NCBI GenBank assembly: GCA_000827325.1
Contig: KN832884.1
Coordinates: forward strand, 98,953-162,952
DNA length: 64,000 bases
From: Oidiodendron maius Zn
Taxonomy: Eukaryota > Ascomycota > Leotiomycetes > Myxotrichaceae
Reading direction: 5' to 3'
The position numbers were made by a program, and so were the translations under genes. Below the pieces are notes generated by a model. It saw only the letters and a program-made list of their open reading frames with translations, did not search any database and was not told where the DNA came from. This document shows, piece after piece, positions 22,724 to 33,183 of this stretch (the first letter of the stretch is position 1; each line of letters begins with the position of its first letter).

Positions 22724-23912
22724 ATGTCTTCAGCTTTCGACCCGACCAATGTCGATCTGACCACCGCTGATCCAACGGCGGTGGTCTGCTTTATCGAGGC
22801 TGGCGCCAACGAATACAACGGCCATCTGGACGCGCGCATCTCAGCTCTCTTCGTCATTCTCATTGTGTCTACGCTGGCTACCTTCTTCCCCGTCGTCGCT
22901 GCCAGAGTCAAATGGGTCCGAGTCCCGATTTATGCCTATCTCTTTGCTCGGTACTTTGGAGCTGGTGTGATTATTGCCACCGCATTCGTTCAGTATGTAA
23001 AGCAGCTCATGCAACTTCCAATTCATCGGTTAACCCAACAACAGCCTCCTAGATCCAGCGTATGGGGAGATTGGCCCGAATACCTGCGTAGGGATGACAG
23101 GGAATTGGGGGGTATATTCGTGGCCGCCAGCTATCGTTCTCGTTTCCGTCATGCTTATTTTTCTCCTGGACTTCCTCGCAGAACGCTACGTGGATTACAA
23201 ATACGGCTTCGTGAACGATAAACCCAACGTCGAGGCCATCATCACCGATCAGCCAGGCAACAGCGAAGGTGCTGCTCCTGCCATTCCCTCTCAACAGCAC
23301 CCAGACGATCAGCTGGAGTCTGCGGAACAGGCGCCCAAGGAGAAGCCTACTGCGAAAGGTTTCAATAATTATGATCTCGAGAACTATTCGGTAAAGGAGG
23401 TTGCTGATGCTGAAGAGCGATCTTTCCAACAACAAATCGCAGCCTTTCTCATTCTCGAATTCGGCGTTATCTTTCACTCCGTTATTATCGGTTTGAACCT
23501 TGGCGTGGCTGGCGAAGAGTTTTCTACCTTGTATCCGGTACTTGTATTCCATCAGTCGTTTGAGGGCCTCGGCATCGGTGCCCGTATGTCTGCTATCCCG
23601 GTTTCCAAACGCCTCAGCTGGCTCCCATGGTTTCTCTGTGTGGCGTATGGCCTGACAACGCCGATTTCTATTGCAATCGGGCTGGGATTACGCACGACGT
23701 ATAACAGTGGCTCGTTTACGGCCCAGGTCGTTTCTGGTGTGCTAGATTCGATTTCAGCTGGAATTTTGATTTACACGGGACTGGTAGAGTTGCTGGCGAG
23801 AGACTTTTTGTTTAATCCCGAATTGACAAGGAATTCGAGGAGACTGACATTTATGGTGGTGTGTGTGTTTGTTGGAGCTGGCGTGATGGCCCTCCTAGGG
23901 AAGTGGGCATAA
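22724..23912 (+). CDS. ZIP family zinc (metal) transporter
   Basis: The encoded 378-residue ZIP permease imports Zn2+ (or a related divalent metal) into the cytosol, probably at the plasma membrane. The start is ATG 22724. A 52 nt intron (22993-23044) splits a His codon in FVHLLDPAYGEIGPNTC. Eight hydrophobic segments are visible. They include ARISALFVILIVSTLATFF, YLFARYFGAGVIIATAFV, PAIVLVSVMLIFLLDFLAE, and the ZIP signature helix FGVIFHSVIIGLNLG. The next helix carries FHQSFEGLGIGAR. The cytosolic loop between helices 3 and 4 is unusual in being almost devoid of histidines (QQHPDD only) and rich in Gln, Glu and Pro. Intact frame and splice sites suggest a functional gene, and a ZRE-like motif lies in its promoter. 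Confidence 0.93.
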
Positions 23913-25363
23913 CGTACGACTTGATTGTGAGATTCCTGTCTAGGTTTAGCAACCTCTTGACAATCACAGGAGATGGGGCAAATGGAAGCTGGGAATAATT
24001 TGTCCCCAGCTGTGGGAGCGACATGTCCTATAATTATCGCCTGGGACAAGGTTCCCCGTCTAATTGCGATGGAAATTCTTGTTTAAGCTGTTCCTATCTT
24101 GATAGCAAATAGTACTTTTTATTTCTGGCGTAATATTGCGCTTCTAGTTATCCTTCCATCTAGTATAAATCACGAAAGTGGCTGGCTTGCTCAGGATAAT
24201 ACTCTATTTACCGGACTTCGCATGCCATACATTAATCTGCCGCTCTTGCAGGGCAGCAACATGTGACGAAGCCAAAGTTAGGCAGACATCGGTGACGAGA
24301 GGACAGTTACTCGCCAAGGTTGTAAGAGAAAATCAAATTTCTATTACAAAAAATGGCTTGCAGTTTTTCTCTCTCCATGCCAAGAATTTGAGAATATCGG
24401 AAAGGCTTCATACCTACTTATGCAGAAATCTAAGACATGCTTCAACACAGATGTTAATCAAAAAGCTTATTTTCATGTTGAAGAGAAGCCTTTAACCTAT
24501 TGTAATCCATTATTTGAGAGCCATATTAGATATCAGTCCTCTCTGAGCGTTATCCTTTTAAAATACTGTCTTCGACCGAGTCAGGTTCCTTGTCGCTGGT
24601 ATTCGCCATAGGTTCGCTGTCTATTGGCTGTCCGCGCTCTAAAACTTCATCCTCATCACTTTGCTCGCTCATCTAACGCTCATATATATACAAGAACCCT
24701 CTTGTTCGCCAAGCTTTCAGCTAGAAGACATATATAGCCGTATCACACTTGGTTTGAAGACGGCGCTTGTATTCTGAAGCACGCTGATAATGGCGTTTGG
24801 CGTTTGAAACTGGCATCAAGCTACACCTCTCAGTACTACTTGTTTGGCTATTCCAGAAGCTGTGCCTACGGTAGAGATCTGTAAGCGGGGTTTCCGGTAG
24901 TTCTGTCTCGGCTGTACGCAATAGTCGATGGGTAGGTTATTTCCCTATACCCGAAATTGAAGATGGCGACAACTCTCAAGAGCCATATGTTCGAGATCTA
25001 AAGAGTCTGCTCGAGTCTAGATATAGGAAATACAGCAACCAAGGATTACCATTCGCCCAGTGTGTACTCTATTGTAGCACTGATGAACAAACCTCTAAAC
25101 AGAAACCTGCAAGCCAAAGGAAAAAGTCGATCCAAAATACCCAAGAGACTCCTAAACACCTCCAGCCTCCCAACTCCATCCAGTGAGTATGGCGGCCTCA
25201 AATTGAGCCCAACTTCGCTTAACGCCGTATGCGTGAGACATTGCACATAAAATTCATGCGGCTTTCCTGAACAAGACCTCAGCCACATCGAGACCTCCAA
25301 AAAAACCTTTTCCCTACGCCTTATTTACTTGTTGAGTGCTTGAAGCATTGGTATTGTGACACC
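23913..25363. other. Intergenic, nothing recognised
   Basis: This is the region between the ZIP stop and the stop of the SGNH hydrolase on the other strand. Only short frames without domain features are present. Confidence 0.4.
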
Positions 25364-26680
25364 TTAATGTGAAAAAGTTTGATCAGATAGGTATAGAAGT
25401 GAATGAGTACGATAGGGACGATGTGGTGTCGACGAGGTCGGACTGGCTGTGATGGTGGCAGGGAGGGCAGTGCTCTCTCTCGGGGACGCTGCAGAATCGG
25501 ATCCCACGACGCCCGGGATCTTATCGGCCATTGCAGCAGCCATGATATATTCAGCAATAGCCAATGTTCCGCCAATCTTGGGATGAAATGGGCGCATCAC
25601 CCAGGCCATGTCGCGGGCACCTGCCATTTCATCACCCACTGTACCATTAAGACTACTAATACTAACAGGAGCTGGCATAGTGCCATTGACAATCAACGCA
25701 CCCGCGAGGCTTAGAGGGTCGGTTGGGGGGTCTTGCGAAGGCCAGTTAAGGTTCCATAGCCAAACGTCATTATTAAACCACTGATCTTTCGCATTGTGGT
25801 TGTCCTCACAGAAGCGATGGCCGTTAAAAGCGGGTGAAATATCGATAAATTTGGCCCGAGGATCACCCACATCGTGGACAACCTTCCGCAGGATATTGTT
25901 GACTCTTGTGATGGCGTCGTTAAAATCCGTGCGCAATTGATTGGTCACATTCGGAGGTTGATAATTGGCATTGAGAGCAGCGAATGATAAGTTGTCACAA
26001 TAGTTGCTGCCCAGGTTAAAGAAGTGAGCATACCCGAGAACATATAGTCTGAAATCGGGGTTGTCCTTGACTGCTGTATGGCCTAGTACGTTACGGACAG
26101 TAGCGATTTCGTCCTGATACAGTCCATGAAACCCATAACTGGGGTCTGTACGCATATCATTAATATACGTATTAGTATCGTGCACTTGCTTTGCACAATC
26201 GCCATCAGGGTCTGGGTAAGGCTTATCATAACCTAGCAGACCAGGAAGCGGATATAAGCATTTGGCGACAGCTGTACCAAAGCCGCAGTTGTTCGCACCA
26301 GCCTGGTATGTGAGCATCATGGGATTGCCAACCTGGTCCATTTGAGGCGGGTTCCTATATCCGAGGATTTGCTGGATATTGTCAAGGAATGCGCCTGCGC
26401 ATGCCGCTAAGTGAAAGTCTTGTGGTTTGGTAGTCCAAGTGGTATTGGCCTCCATAAGCGGGCCGTATGTGTTTTTCCAGCGAAGACATTCATTCTTGTT
26501 GTTATCGTAGTCCGTGTTCTTGCCATCAAAGGATACCCCGCCATCATAGGATACCCCACTAGCCCAAGAATCTCCCAGTGCGCCCCATACAAAGGTGTCT
26601 CGCTGCTGGACCCCATTGAGAGGAGAGGCGAGTACCACGGACAAGAGGGCGAAAGTACTATACTTCAATAAATCTTGCAT
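25364..26680 (-). CDS. Secreted SGNH/GDSL-type hydrolase
   Basis: A single exon encodes 438 residues. The N-terminus is a signal peptide (MQDLLKYSTFALLSVVLASP). Block I of the SGNH fold is seen as WGALGDSWASG with the nucleophilic Ser. The block III region reads YQAGANNCGFG, and block V is probably MRPFHPKIGG with the catalytic His. Many Asn-X-Thr/Ser sites and cysteine pairs fit an extracellular glycoprotein esterase or lipase. The C-terminal tail is low-complexity and rich in Thr, Ser and Pro. No intron is needed. The preferred ester substrate cannot be read from sequence. Confidence 0.85.
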   Translation of the reverse strand: MQDLLKYSTFALLSVVLASPLNGVQQRDTFVWGALGDSWASGVSYDGGVSFDGKNTDYDNNKNECLRWKNTYGPLMEANTTWTTKPQDFHLAACAGAFLDNIQQILGYRNPPQMDQVGNPMMLTYQAGANNCGFGTAVAKCLYPLPGLLGYDKPYPDPDGDCAKQVHDTNTYINDMRTDPSYGFHGLYQDEIATVRNVLGHTAVKDNPDFRLYVLGYAHFFNLGSNYCDNLSFAALNANYQPPNVTNQLRTDFNDAITRVNNILRKVVHDVGDPRAKFIDISPAFNGHRFCEDNHNAKDQWFNNDVWLWNLNWPSQDPPTDPLSLAGALIVNGTMPAPVSISSLNGTVGDEMAGARDMAWVMRPFHPKIGGTLAIAEYIMAAAMADKIPGVVGSDSAASPRESTALPATITASPTSSTPHRPYRTHSLLYLSDQTFSH

Positions 26681-27255
26681 CGTGGATCTTATATAGTTGA
26701 TAGAATCGAGGGTTATTTAACGGGGAAGGCCTCTTTCACATAGAGCAGGACGATTTATATAGATATCTATGAAATGGCACTGCATGCCACTCCTCTATTG
26801 AGTTTGTGTTCAATGTCATATCTGCATTTCCAACGCGCCACAACGAATCCTATAGGGAGGCTCCTCAGCAGACTTGTGAGACACAACCGTTATGGAAAAA
26901 GACTCGCTCCGAGGAGATCGAGGGAATTCAATGAATCTGTTGCACAAGAAGGAGGAGGGAGGCAAGGCATCATGCATGTGGGTATCCTCCTGCCACACCA
27001 ATGATTAATGGTAGGATGCGCCGGTGGCGGCTCCGGTTTGCTACTTACTTACGGATTCCCAACAAATACCCGCCAGGAACGGAACAGAAATTTGCTTTGC
27101 CTTGGCAGTGTGTATATATATATATTGTGCTCCTCTTGTGGGTTGGCATCTTCCTGTTGTTGGTTTTCTTACTGCGCCACAACATCTTCGCCTCCACCTT
27201 CCAGACCAACTCCAACATCGCAAAGCCATCGTAGGTCGGCGAACTTATCGTCGCA
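26681..27255. other. Intergenic between divergent genes
   Basis: Shared upstream region of the SGNH hydrolase (minus) and the Hsp70-like pseudogene (plus). It contains a short TATATATATATA run near 27114. No gene is recognised. Confidence 0.4.
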
Positions 27256-28440
27256 ATGTCTCGCATTACAGAGCTTTTTCGATACATGATACGTTGTGTC
27301 GTACCAGTGCTACTCTTTCTCTTCCATATCCTGGCCCTCTTGTCTTTCTTTCCGACGAGTGCACATTCCAGCCAGCTTCACGACCCTTCAAGCCGGACCT
27401 TTGGTGTCGGTTTTGACTTGGGTACATCGTACGGGTACGTTAGTCTTCTTTGCTATATCAACTTAACCAAATGTAAGCCAGGACTGCAGCTGTCTCGTAT
27501 CCAAAAGGTAGTGTACGGTCGATCGCCAAAGTCAAGAGCGATAAGGCATACTTGGAAATGATGTCTCGTTTGTGCCTTCAATCCTCACAACACCTCCAAT
27601 ATGGTTTTGCTGGTCCATGTAAATTGAAAATAAGAGCGTAGAATATGATAATACAAGACAGCCGTCCATACCGGTATAGTGAAGGGTTGGCGGATATTCC
27701 TAAAAGACTCCTCCGCGATATTCGAATCCAGCTTGGCCTTCCAGCATCAAGGAACGTTGGAATACTAAGCAAGATGATTAGGAAGTTGCATACAGAAGCC
27801 GAATCATTCATTGGCGAGCCAATTCACCTTGCAGAGACCTCTATTCCTGATTTTGCTTATGCTCTTTATAGCAAGGATATACATGAAGCTTTCGACTATC
27901 TACAGCTCTCCTTCTTCCGGTTCCCTAAATGGGACGAGTATAGCTTTATATTCTTCAGACGGAGCTTATGCAGCGTATGACTATCGTATCTGTTCTAATT
28001 ATACTGAGCCCGATCTGTGTTGGAAGCCATCTCCTCCTCCTCCAGGCGAACCCCCCTTTCAGTATTCTAGATATCTTAATAGTTTCTTACTCTTACATCT
28101 ACCTAGAGGCAAGAATAACATTTGGAATTTATCCTATAGTAGCGGGACAAGGTAAGTATAACTCTACACTAAGGTACAATTCCCTTCGCGACACTCTAAA
28201 CGAAGAAGCGCCTACATCCTCGATCACATATTTATCTACTGCGGTCGTGGCTGCAGCACCAAGGCAGCAGGTATCAAAGCCGACGACCTGGACATGGGAG
28301 CAGAAGAGGGCTCGCGGTGCTGAGTGCTTTTGGTGCCTGCCATTCAACGATGCAATTGAGTATTCTCCGCATGGGTTTCTTGTAATAGAAAATGGCTCCT
28401 TAGATACAGTACTCCCTCGTGCACCCACGCATCATGATGT
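27256..28440 (+). pseudogene. Decayed Hsp70-like (actin-like ATPase fold) protein gene
   Basis: The first exon has a hydrophobic N-terminus (MIRCVVPVLLFLFHILALLS) and the phosphate-binding motif FGVGFDLGTSYG typical of Hsp70/actin-fold ATPases. A GTACGT...CCAG intron then leads to AAVSYPKGSVRSIAKVKSDK. Later Hsp70-like blocks appear in different frames: VGILSKMIRKLHTEAESFIG (27740-27800), then AYAAYDYRICSNYTEPDLC (about 27965) after a frameshift. Further blocks are HIFIYCGRGCSTKAAG (28228 on), and VLSAFGACHS in yet another frame near 28320. At least three frame changes plus stops make this a pseudogene. The family resembles the secretory or membrane-associated Hsp70-like proteins common in fungi, outside the canonical chaperones. 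Confidence 0.65.
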
Positions 28441-29259
28441 AATTATTAGTCATGTGTTACTGTACTTTATTTTCTTTAGGCGTCGTCCGTCAAACAGATA
28501 AACCAGGAACAAACTCGGTGATTCAGGTAAGCCGAACTTTTCCTGCCGCTCCAGCCCCGCTTTCCGGAGGCACCTCCGACGGCAGGCTTCCCGCTGTGGT
28601 ATACCGGAAAATGCCCATCAAGATCTTCTGGCAGGTATGTTCCCTCATATTAGGCCTGTTTTGTACAGGATCACGTAAGGCCACGATCCAATCTGCTACG
28701 AACGGAGGCGTCTCCGCACTTTGATCCTGGATTTCGCAATCTCCAACTTGTGGCGACTTGAGAGCTATGCTAGGCCGCGCCACATTCTATTTCTAATCAT
28801 TGCGTACAGTGCGGCGGTTTAGATATCGAGACCGTGACGTAGGCAGCACAGTGTCACCAGCAGCGGGCCGTCCCCCTGATGAAGCGTCGCAGCGTCTCAA
28901 AACGACGACGACAATTTTTTGGAGGAGCATGAGGCAAAGATCACGGCATTATAATATCAGTGACGGGGCGGCAACAATCAGGATCGTAGATCAATGCATC
29001 TATTTCTATTGTTCCTATCCAACACGGCCATTGCGCATGTGGCGCCCGAAGATATTAGCGCGACCCGATCTACCGGAAACGGTCGGGGACCGACTTTAGC
29101 ACCTAAACAGGTCACACGTACCTACGTCATCTACTAACTTTGTACAGAACTAGGATATCGGTGTATATCTTGCCAAGGTCTCGCAGGCTTTTTAGTGCCT
29201 AAATCTACAGGGCAAATATCTTGTCACAGTCGAACACAGTCTGAACACCACACCCAAAC
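28441..29259. other. Intergenic, nothing recognised
   Basis: Locally GC-rich, with a few open frames (28800-29099), but no domain or intron structure could be supported. Confidence 0.35.
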
Positions 29260-29918
29260 ATGCACACGCCGACCGAGAATCAACATCATTCCCGCACAGA
29301 CGCAGACTCTTGTGCGGATTTAGGCCCCAGGAGCTGGAAGATAACTGTCAATATTGACGATACGGATCTCACATTCGATGGGAAACCCCTGAACCTCCTG
29401 TACGAGGAGAATCAGAGAAACTGGATGGTAAAGCATCATGTATTTGAGGATCGCACTGAGAGGGGACGTCCATGGAAGAGGAATAATAAAAGTGGTGCAG
29501 TGAGCGAACCTTTCTTTCTTTTTTTGCATTTCGTATGCGACGGGGAGCATTAAGATATATGAAGTTCCGGCTACATCTCTATAAAGATTCACTGCTCATA
29601 ATTTCCAGTGCCACCCTCCAGCCACAGAGTGAGCAAGAAACTTAGTCAAATGACTTAGTATCGGCTATTATTGGTGCCGCGGCAAGACTGAAAGATGAAG
29701 AAGAGGCGAATATTATATCGCTCTTGGAAGTGGAAGAGGTCGGTGGAAGAGAGACACGCAACGAGATGTCGGTTGTGTACCCAGTTGTGCTAATCGTTCG
29801 GTTACGTGGCTCTTCACCCATCCTACTGCGCAGGGTGAGTGAGGGCCATGTTGTAGTCGAATCTCAGGGTAAAATGTTAGGTGCATATGGGAAGGACTCT
29901 CTAGGACCTCACCCCTAG
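29260..29918 (+). pseudogene. Hypothetical gene fragment, probably broken
   Basis: The frame from ATG 29260 is hydrophilic (SWKITVNIDDTDLTFDGKPL, NLLYEENQRNWMVKHHVFED). A plausible donor lies near 29496. After 29600 two frames carry coherent-looking sequence (PPSSHRVSKKLSQMT then a stop, and GAAARLKDEEEANIISLLEV in the next frame), which suggests a frameshift. No family is recognised. It may be a decayed lineage-specific gene. Confidence 0.3.
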
Positions 29919-30699
29919 CTACGTGTCGCGAGCCAAAGTCAGGAAGGACTAGTGATTAGTCTACCTGTTGATTAATATAACTCTATCGCCGTGTTTTACT
30001 AGCGAACCTCCAGCGAGGTCCCAGCTGCTGCTCAACTTCCCTGCAATACCCATTGCCTGGCCGACCCTCTCACTCTGTACATGAGACGTCTCACAGAAAA
30101 GCTTAGTCCAATAGACTAGAGCATATGCAAATGCATAACTACCTGACATCACAGGTCTCAACCAGTGCTTATATATACTTCTGGATCATAGGAGTCGTAA
30201 GCTCCTTATCTATGCCTTAATGCATAAGAGGGTAAATGTAACTTCGATAATTAATAAGCTTTAGTTATGCGGTAGAATTGAATAAATAATAAACGCGAAA
30301 GTTATATTTAGAAGAGCATTCCATTTTTACTAGAGGGATTCCAAGTCTTTTATAGTTATTAATCTCTGGTCCTTAGCAAGAGGATGAGTTATAGATATTT
30401 GTAATTATAAGATACTTTATGTATCAGTATGTATTATTATCTTATGCAAAATTCTTTAGCTTAGGTTGAGTTTCTTCTATGTCTCATTCCAGGCATATTA
30501 ATCAACAGCGCGGATAGATTTCCACCTCTTCCTTGCTAAATGATGACGCTGGTAATGCTTTGATTATGCTGCAGTATTATTAGAACAGCCCGGATTGTAT
30601 CACTGGACAGAAGCTGGCTTTGAGGGAGAAGGACACCACATGTTGGAAGGGCTTTTTTGGTTGAATATGGACTGTGTCAGAACAAGGAACTATCGGCGC
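29919..30699. other. AT-rich intergenic
   Basis: 30180-30480 is strongly AT-rich with frequent TATTATTA words. This is possibly an old RIP-affected repeat. No gene is supported. Confidence 0.3.
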
Positions 30700-31413
30700 T
30701 TAAGTTGCAAAGTATCGTATAACGGATATACACCGCTGGTTAATTTTCCGCTCGTGGAATTCATCGATCATACGTTGTGTTTGCTGGACTTGGCGCTGTA
30801 CTTCCTCGACTTGAACGGGGAGCTGTTGAAGTGCTTCGACTTGGGCAGGGAGTTGTTGAAGTGCTTGGACTTGAGCAGGAAGTGGTCGGAGTGCTTGGAC
30901 TTGAGCGGGGAGCTGTTGAAGAGCTTGGACTTGTGCAGGAAGCGGTTGGAGTACTTGAACTTGCTGACGCACAACGTGGATGTCCTGGCCATATTGTTGG
31001 ACCTGTTGCTGGACCTGCCCGACTTGGTCCTGGAGTTGTTGCATCTCTGCTAATATATCAATTGCCGACACCCTACCTATAATCTTCAGGTATATTACAT
31101 ACCTGGCGAAATGGCCACAGGCTGCTTCCGGCGCATCGTGATTACCATGTTGTCGTTTATAATTGCGTCCCAAAGTATTGGGAGGATGACATTGCCATCG
31201 CCATCTACGAGATGGTAATCTCTTTCAATCATTTGACCATTCAGCTGAGGATTAATTTGTTGGATAAGGTTGCGCATTTCCTGAAAGTTGTATGTAAAGG
31301 TCTGTCTTGCATCCCACGAAGCACTCTAGAAAACGATAACTCACGTTCCATGTGCCGCACCTTGATAATGGTATTATAAACCTTGTGCCCTCAGCATCTA
31401 CGAAACTGATCAT
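30700..31413 (-). CDS. Ubiquitin-like domain protein with Leu-Pro-Ala-Gln coiled-coil repeats
   Basis: Three minus-strand exons can be assembled. The first (ATG 31413, MISFVDAEGTRFIIPLSRCG) ends at a GTGAGT donor. The second reads EMRNLIQQINPQLNGQMIER, DYHLVDGDGNVILPILWD, AIINDNMVITM and looks like the fungal ubiquitin-like ULD_2-type fold. It ends at a GTATGT donor at 31102. The third begins EMQQLQDQVGQVQQQVQQ and holds about five copies of an 11-residue unit of the type VQALQQLPAQ, ending near 30700. In similar fungal proteins the ubiquitin-like segment often follows a longer N-terminal region, so further exons upstream of 31413 are likely (an AG acceptor sits directly before the ATG). The role is unknown. 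The coiled coil suggests self-association. Confidence 0.55.
30790..30965. repeat. 33 bp tandem repeat inside coding sequence
   Basis: About five imperfect copies of a 33 bp unit are present, containing forms such as GAGCTGTTGAAGTGCTT on the plus strand. On the minus strand they encode the 11-residue units of the coiled-coil protein. Differences between units are mostly silent or swap Gln, Arg and Glu, keeping phase, which argues that the repeat is translated. Confidence 0.75.
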
Positions 31414-33183
31414 CTGGAGTCAGGCTGGCGTAGATACAATAATACAAATATACGATAAATACGGGTTTCAAGACATCTCCAACAATTGTTTCGTAGGACA
31501 TTTCTGTCTAACGCACATAGGCTTCATAGGACAGTACGAGATCTGAATATTTTGACTCTGCTATAGATCCTGGACGTACCGTATTTGAAGGCTTGCCGCC
31601 TCGTCTCAAGACTATGAGATCAAGGCTGGAGGCTCGGGTTTCGCACTAGATGGAGATCATGCTTCCTGGATGGGGATGGCAAATCATATCGACGCCAAAA
31701 ATCCCAAAGCAGCGAGCGAATCAGTGCTTTTCTTCCCTCACAATCTAGGCCTCTCGATTGTAGGCATTGATGTGTGCAATTCCCAAAACCGCCTAGTGTG
31801 GATACGTGTCCTGCGTCTTTGTCACACGGTGTCGTTCTGCACGCCTCTGAAATCCAACCGGCACACAGTTCCGCTCTCGTAAATTCCTTAAGAGAATCTG
31901 GACAATGGGGGATGGCGCCGTACTGCTGTGGCGGTTGCTGGTAATTGGATGTGGGAGCTCCTCTGTGATTCCAAGTACGGAACACTGCTCATATGTTCGC
32001 AAAACCAACATATTGGAGTGGGCGCGTGGGCGTTGCGTATCGGGCACGCTGCCTTCGTACATGTGCATATCGGATGTCGGGAGGGAGGCAGCCGTTTAGG
32101 AGAAAGGTTTGGATTGTATTGTTTGAGTTGCTGTTGCGAGATGGCTAGGAGCCGAGTATGGAAGTTGATATATGCCCGAGCGTTACCTCTCCACCCAGTT
32201 CATCGGGCAATGCGGGCGGGGATGGCGATGTATTTCAAGCCAAACGACTATTCAAGCTATTCAACTGGCTAAGAGCCTTACCAATATGCTTAGAAAGGAT
32301 GGTTGAAATTGCGGCTTTTAGTGATTGTGACAATGGCGAGGCTGCCATTTCGCTCAGCCATCACCATTTCGCAACAACGACCCCAGAACACATGAGTCCC
32401 TGCCCACGCTTAACAAAATCCCGGTTCTTAGGTCAAAAGAGCATCAGAATACATTGAATAGAGGCTGTTGTTATGGACGATTATTGGAGGAGACGTACCT
32501 TGGGAGAAGGCTGCTCCTTTGTACGATCTTCAATCCATCTGTCTATAAGGACGAATCATAATATTTATTCAAATGTGGAGAAAGGAAATAGAAAATAAAT
32601 GTCCTATATATGAATGTGAGGGGTTCTAGTTGATTAATATGTCTGCCGGCGACTTGACCCCAGGGGCTATAAAGGGATGATGGTTGTATTTAAAATTAAA
32701 ATTTGTTAGGTTGATATACCAGCTCGGTTTCAGCGGTCCCGAGATACAGGGTTTGGAAACCACCATTTGCTTCAGTTTCGGCCCTGTCAGGTGGCTTGAA
32801 GTGTTGTATGCTTTGGAAACCCAGGTCCTCTGGTAGACCCAGCGCTCTACTTTCCATGAAGAGACAGTGGCGGGAGATAGTGGCGGGAGACAGTGGCGGT
32901 TCCTAGACACGGGAAGTGATCCGGCTACGATATTAAAGCGGCACTTGACGACCAATATGACTGGCGATAGCAAAGATTCTTTATGGCTCTCTAATATGCC
33001 AATTTATCTTTAAATATGCTCTACTATTTGTCCTTAGTACACTAGAAGAGTTTAAGAATTCCCAATTTTGTAAGAAGTTAGTTGTTCTTTTGAGCGCCTT
33101 TCTTATATCATTAGTTCATTGCTAGTCTGATATAGATAATACTAGGATCCCATTGAGGCTCGAACATAACCGTTACCGTCCAG
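31414..33183. other. Intergenic with unrecognised open frames
   Basis: Open frames occur at 31620-31985 (-), 31928-32457 (+) and 32626-32973 (-). A short tandem repeat of GTGGCGGGAGA units lies at about 32870-32900. The plus-strand text around 31900 (QWGMAPYCCGGCW) looks like decayed protein sequence, but I recognise no family. Confidence 0.3.

Noticed and set aside
31640-32460. Possible HET-domain or NLR gene remnant
   Set aside because: Some protein-like words occur in several frames but no diagnostic motif could be identified.
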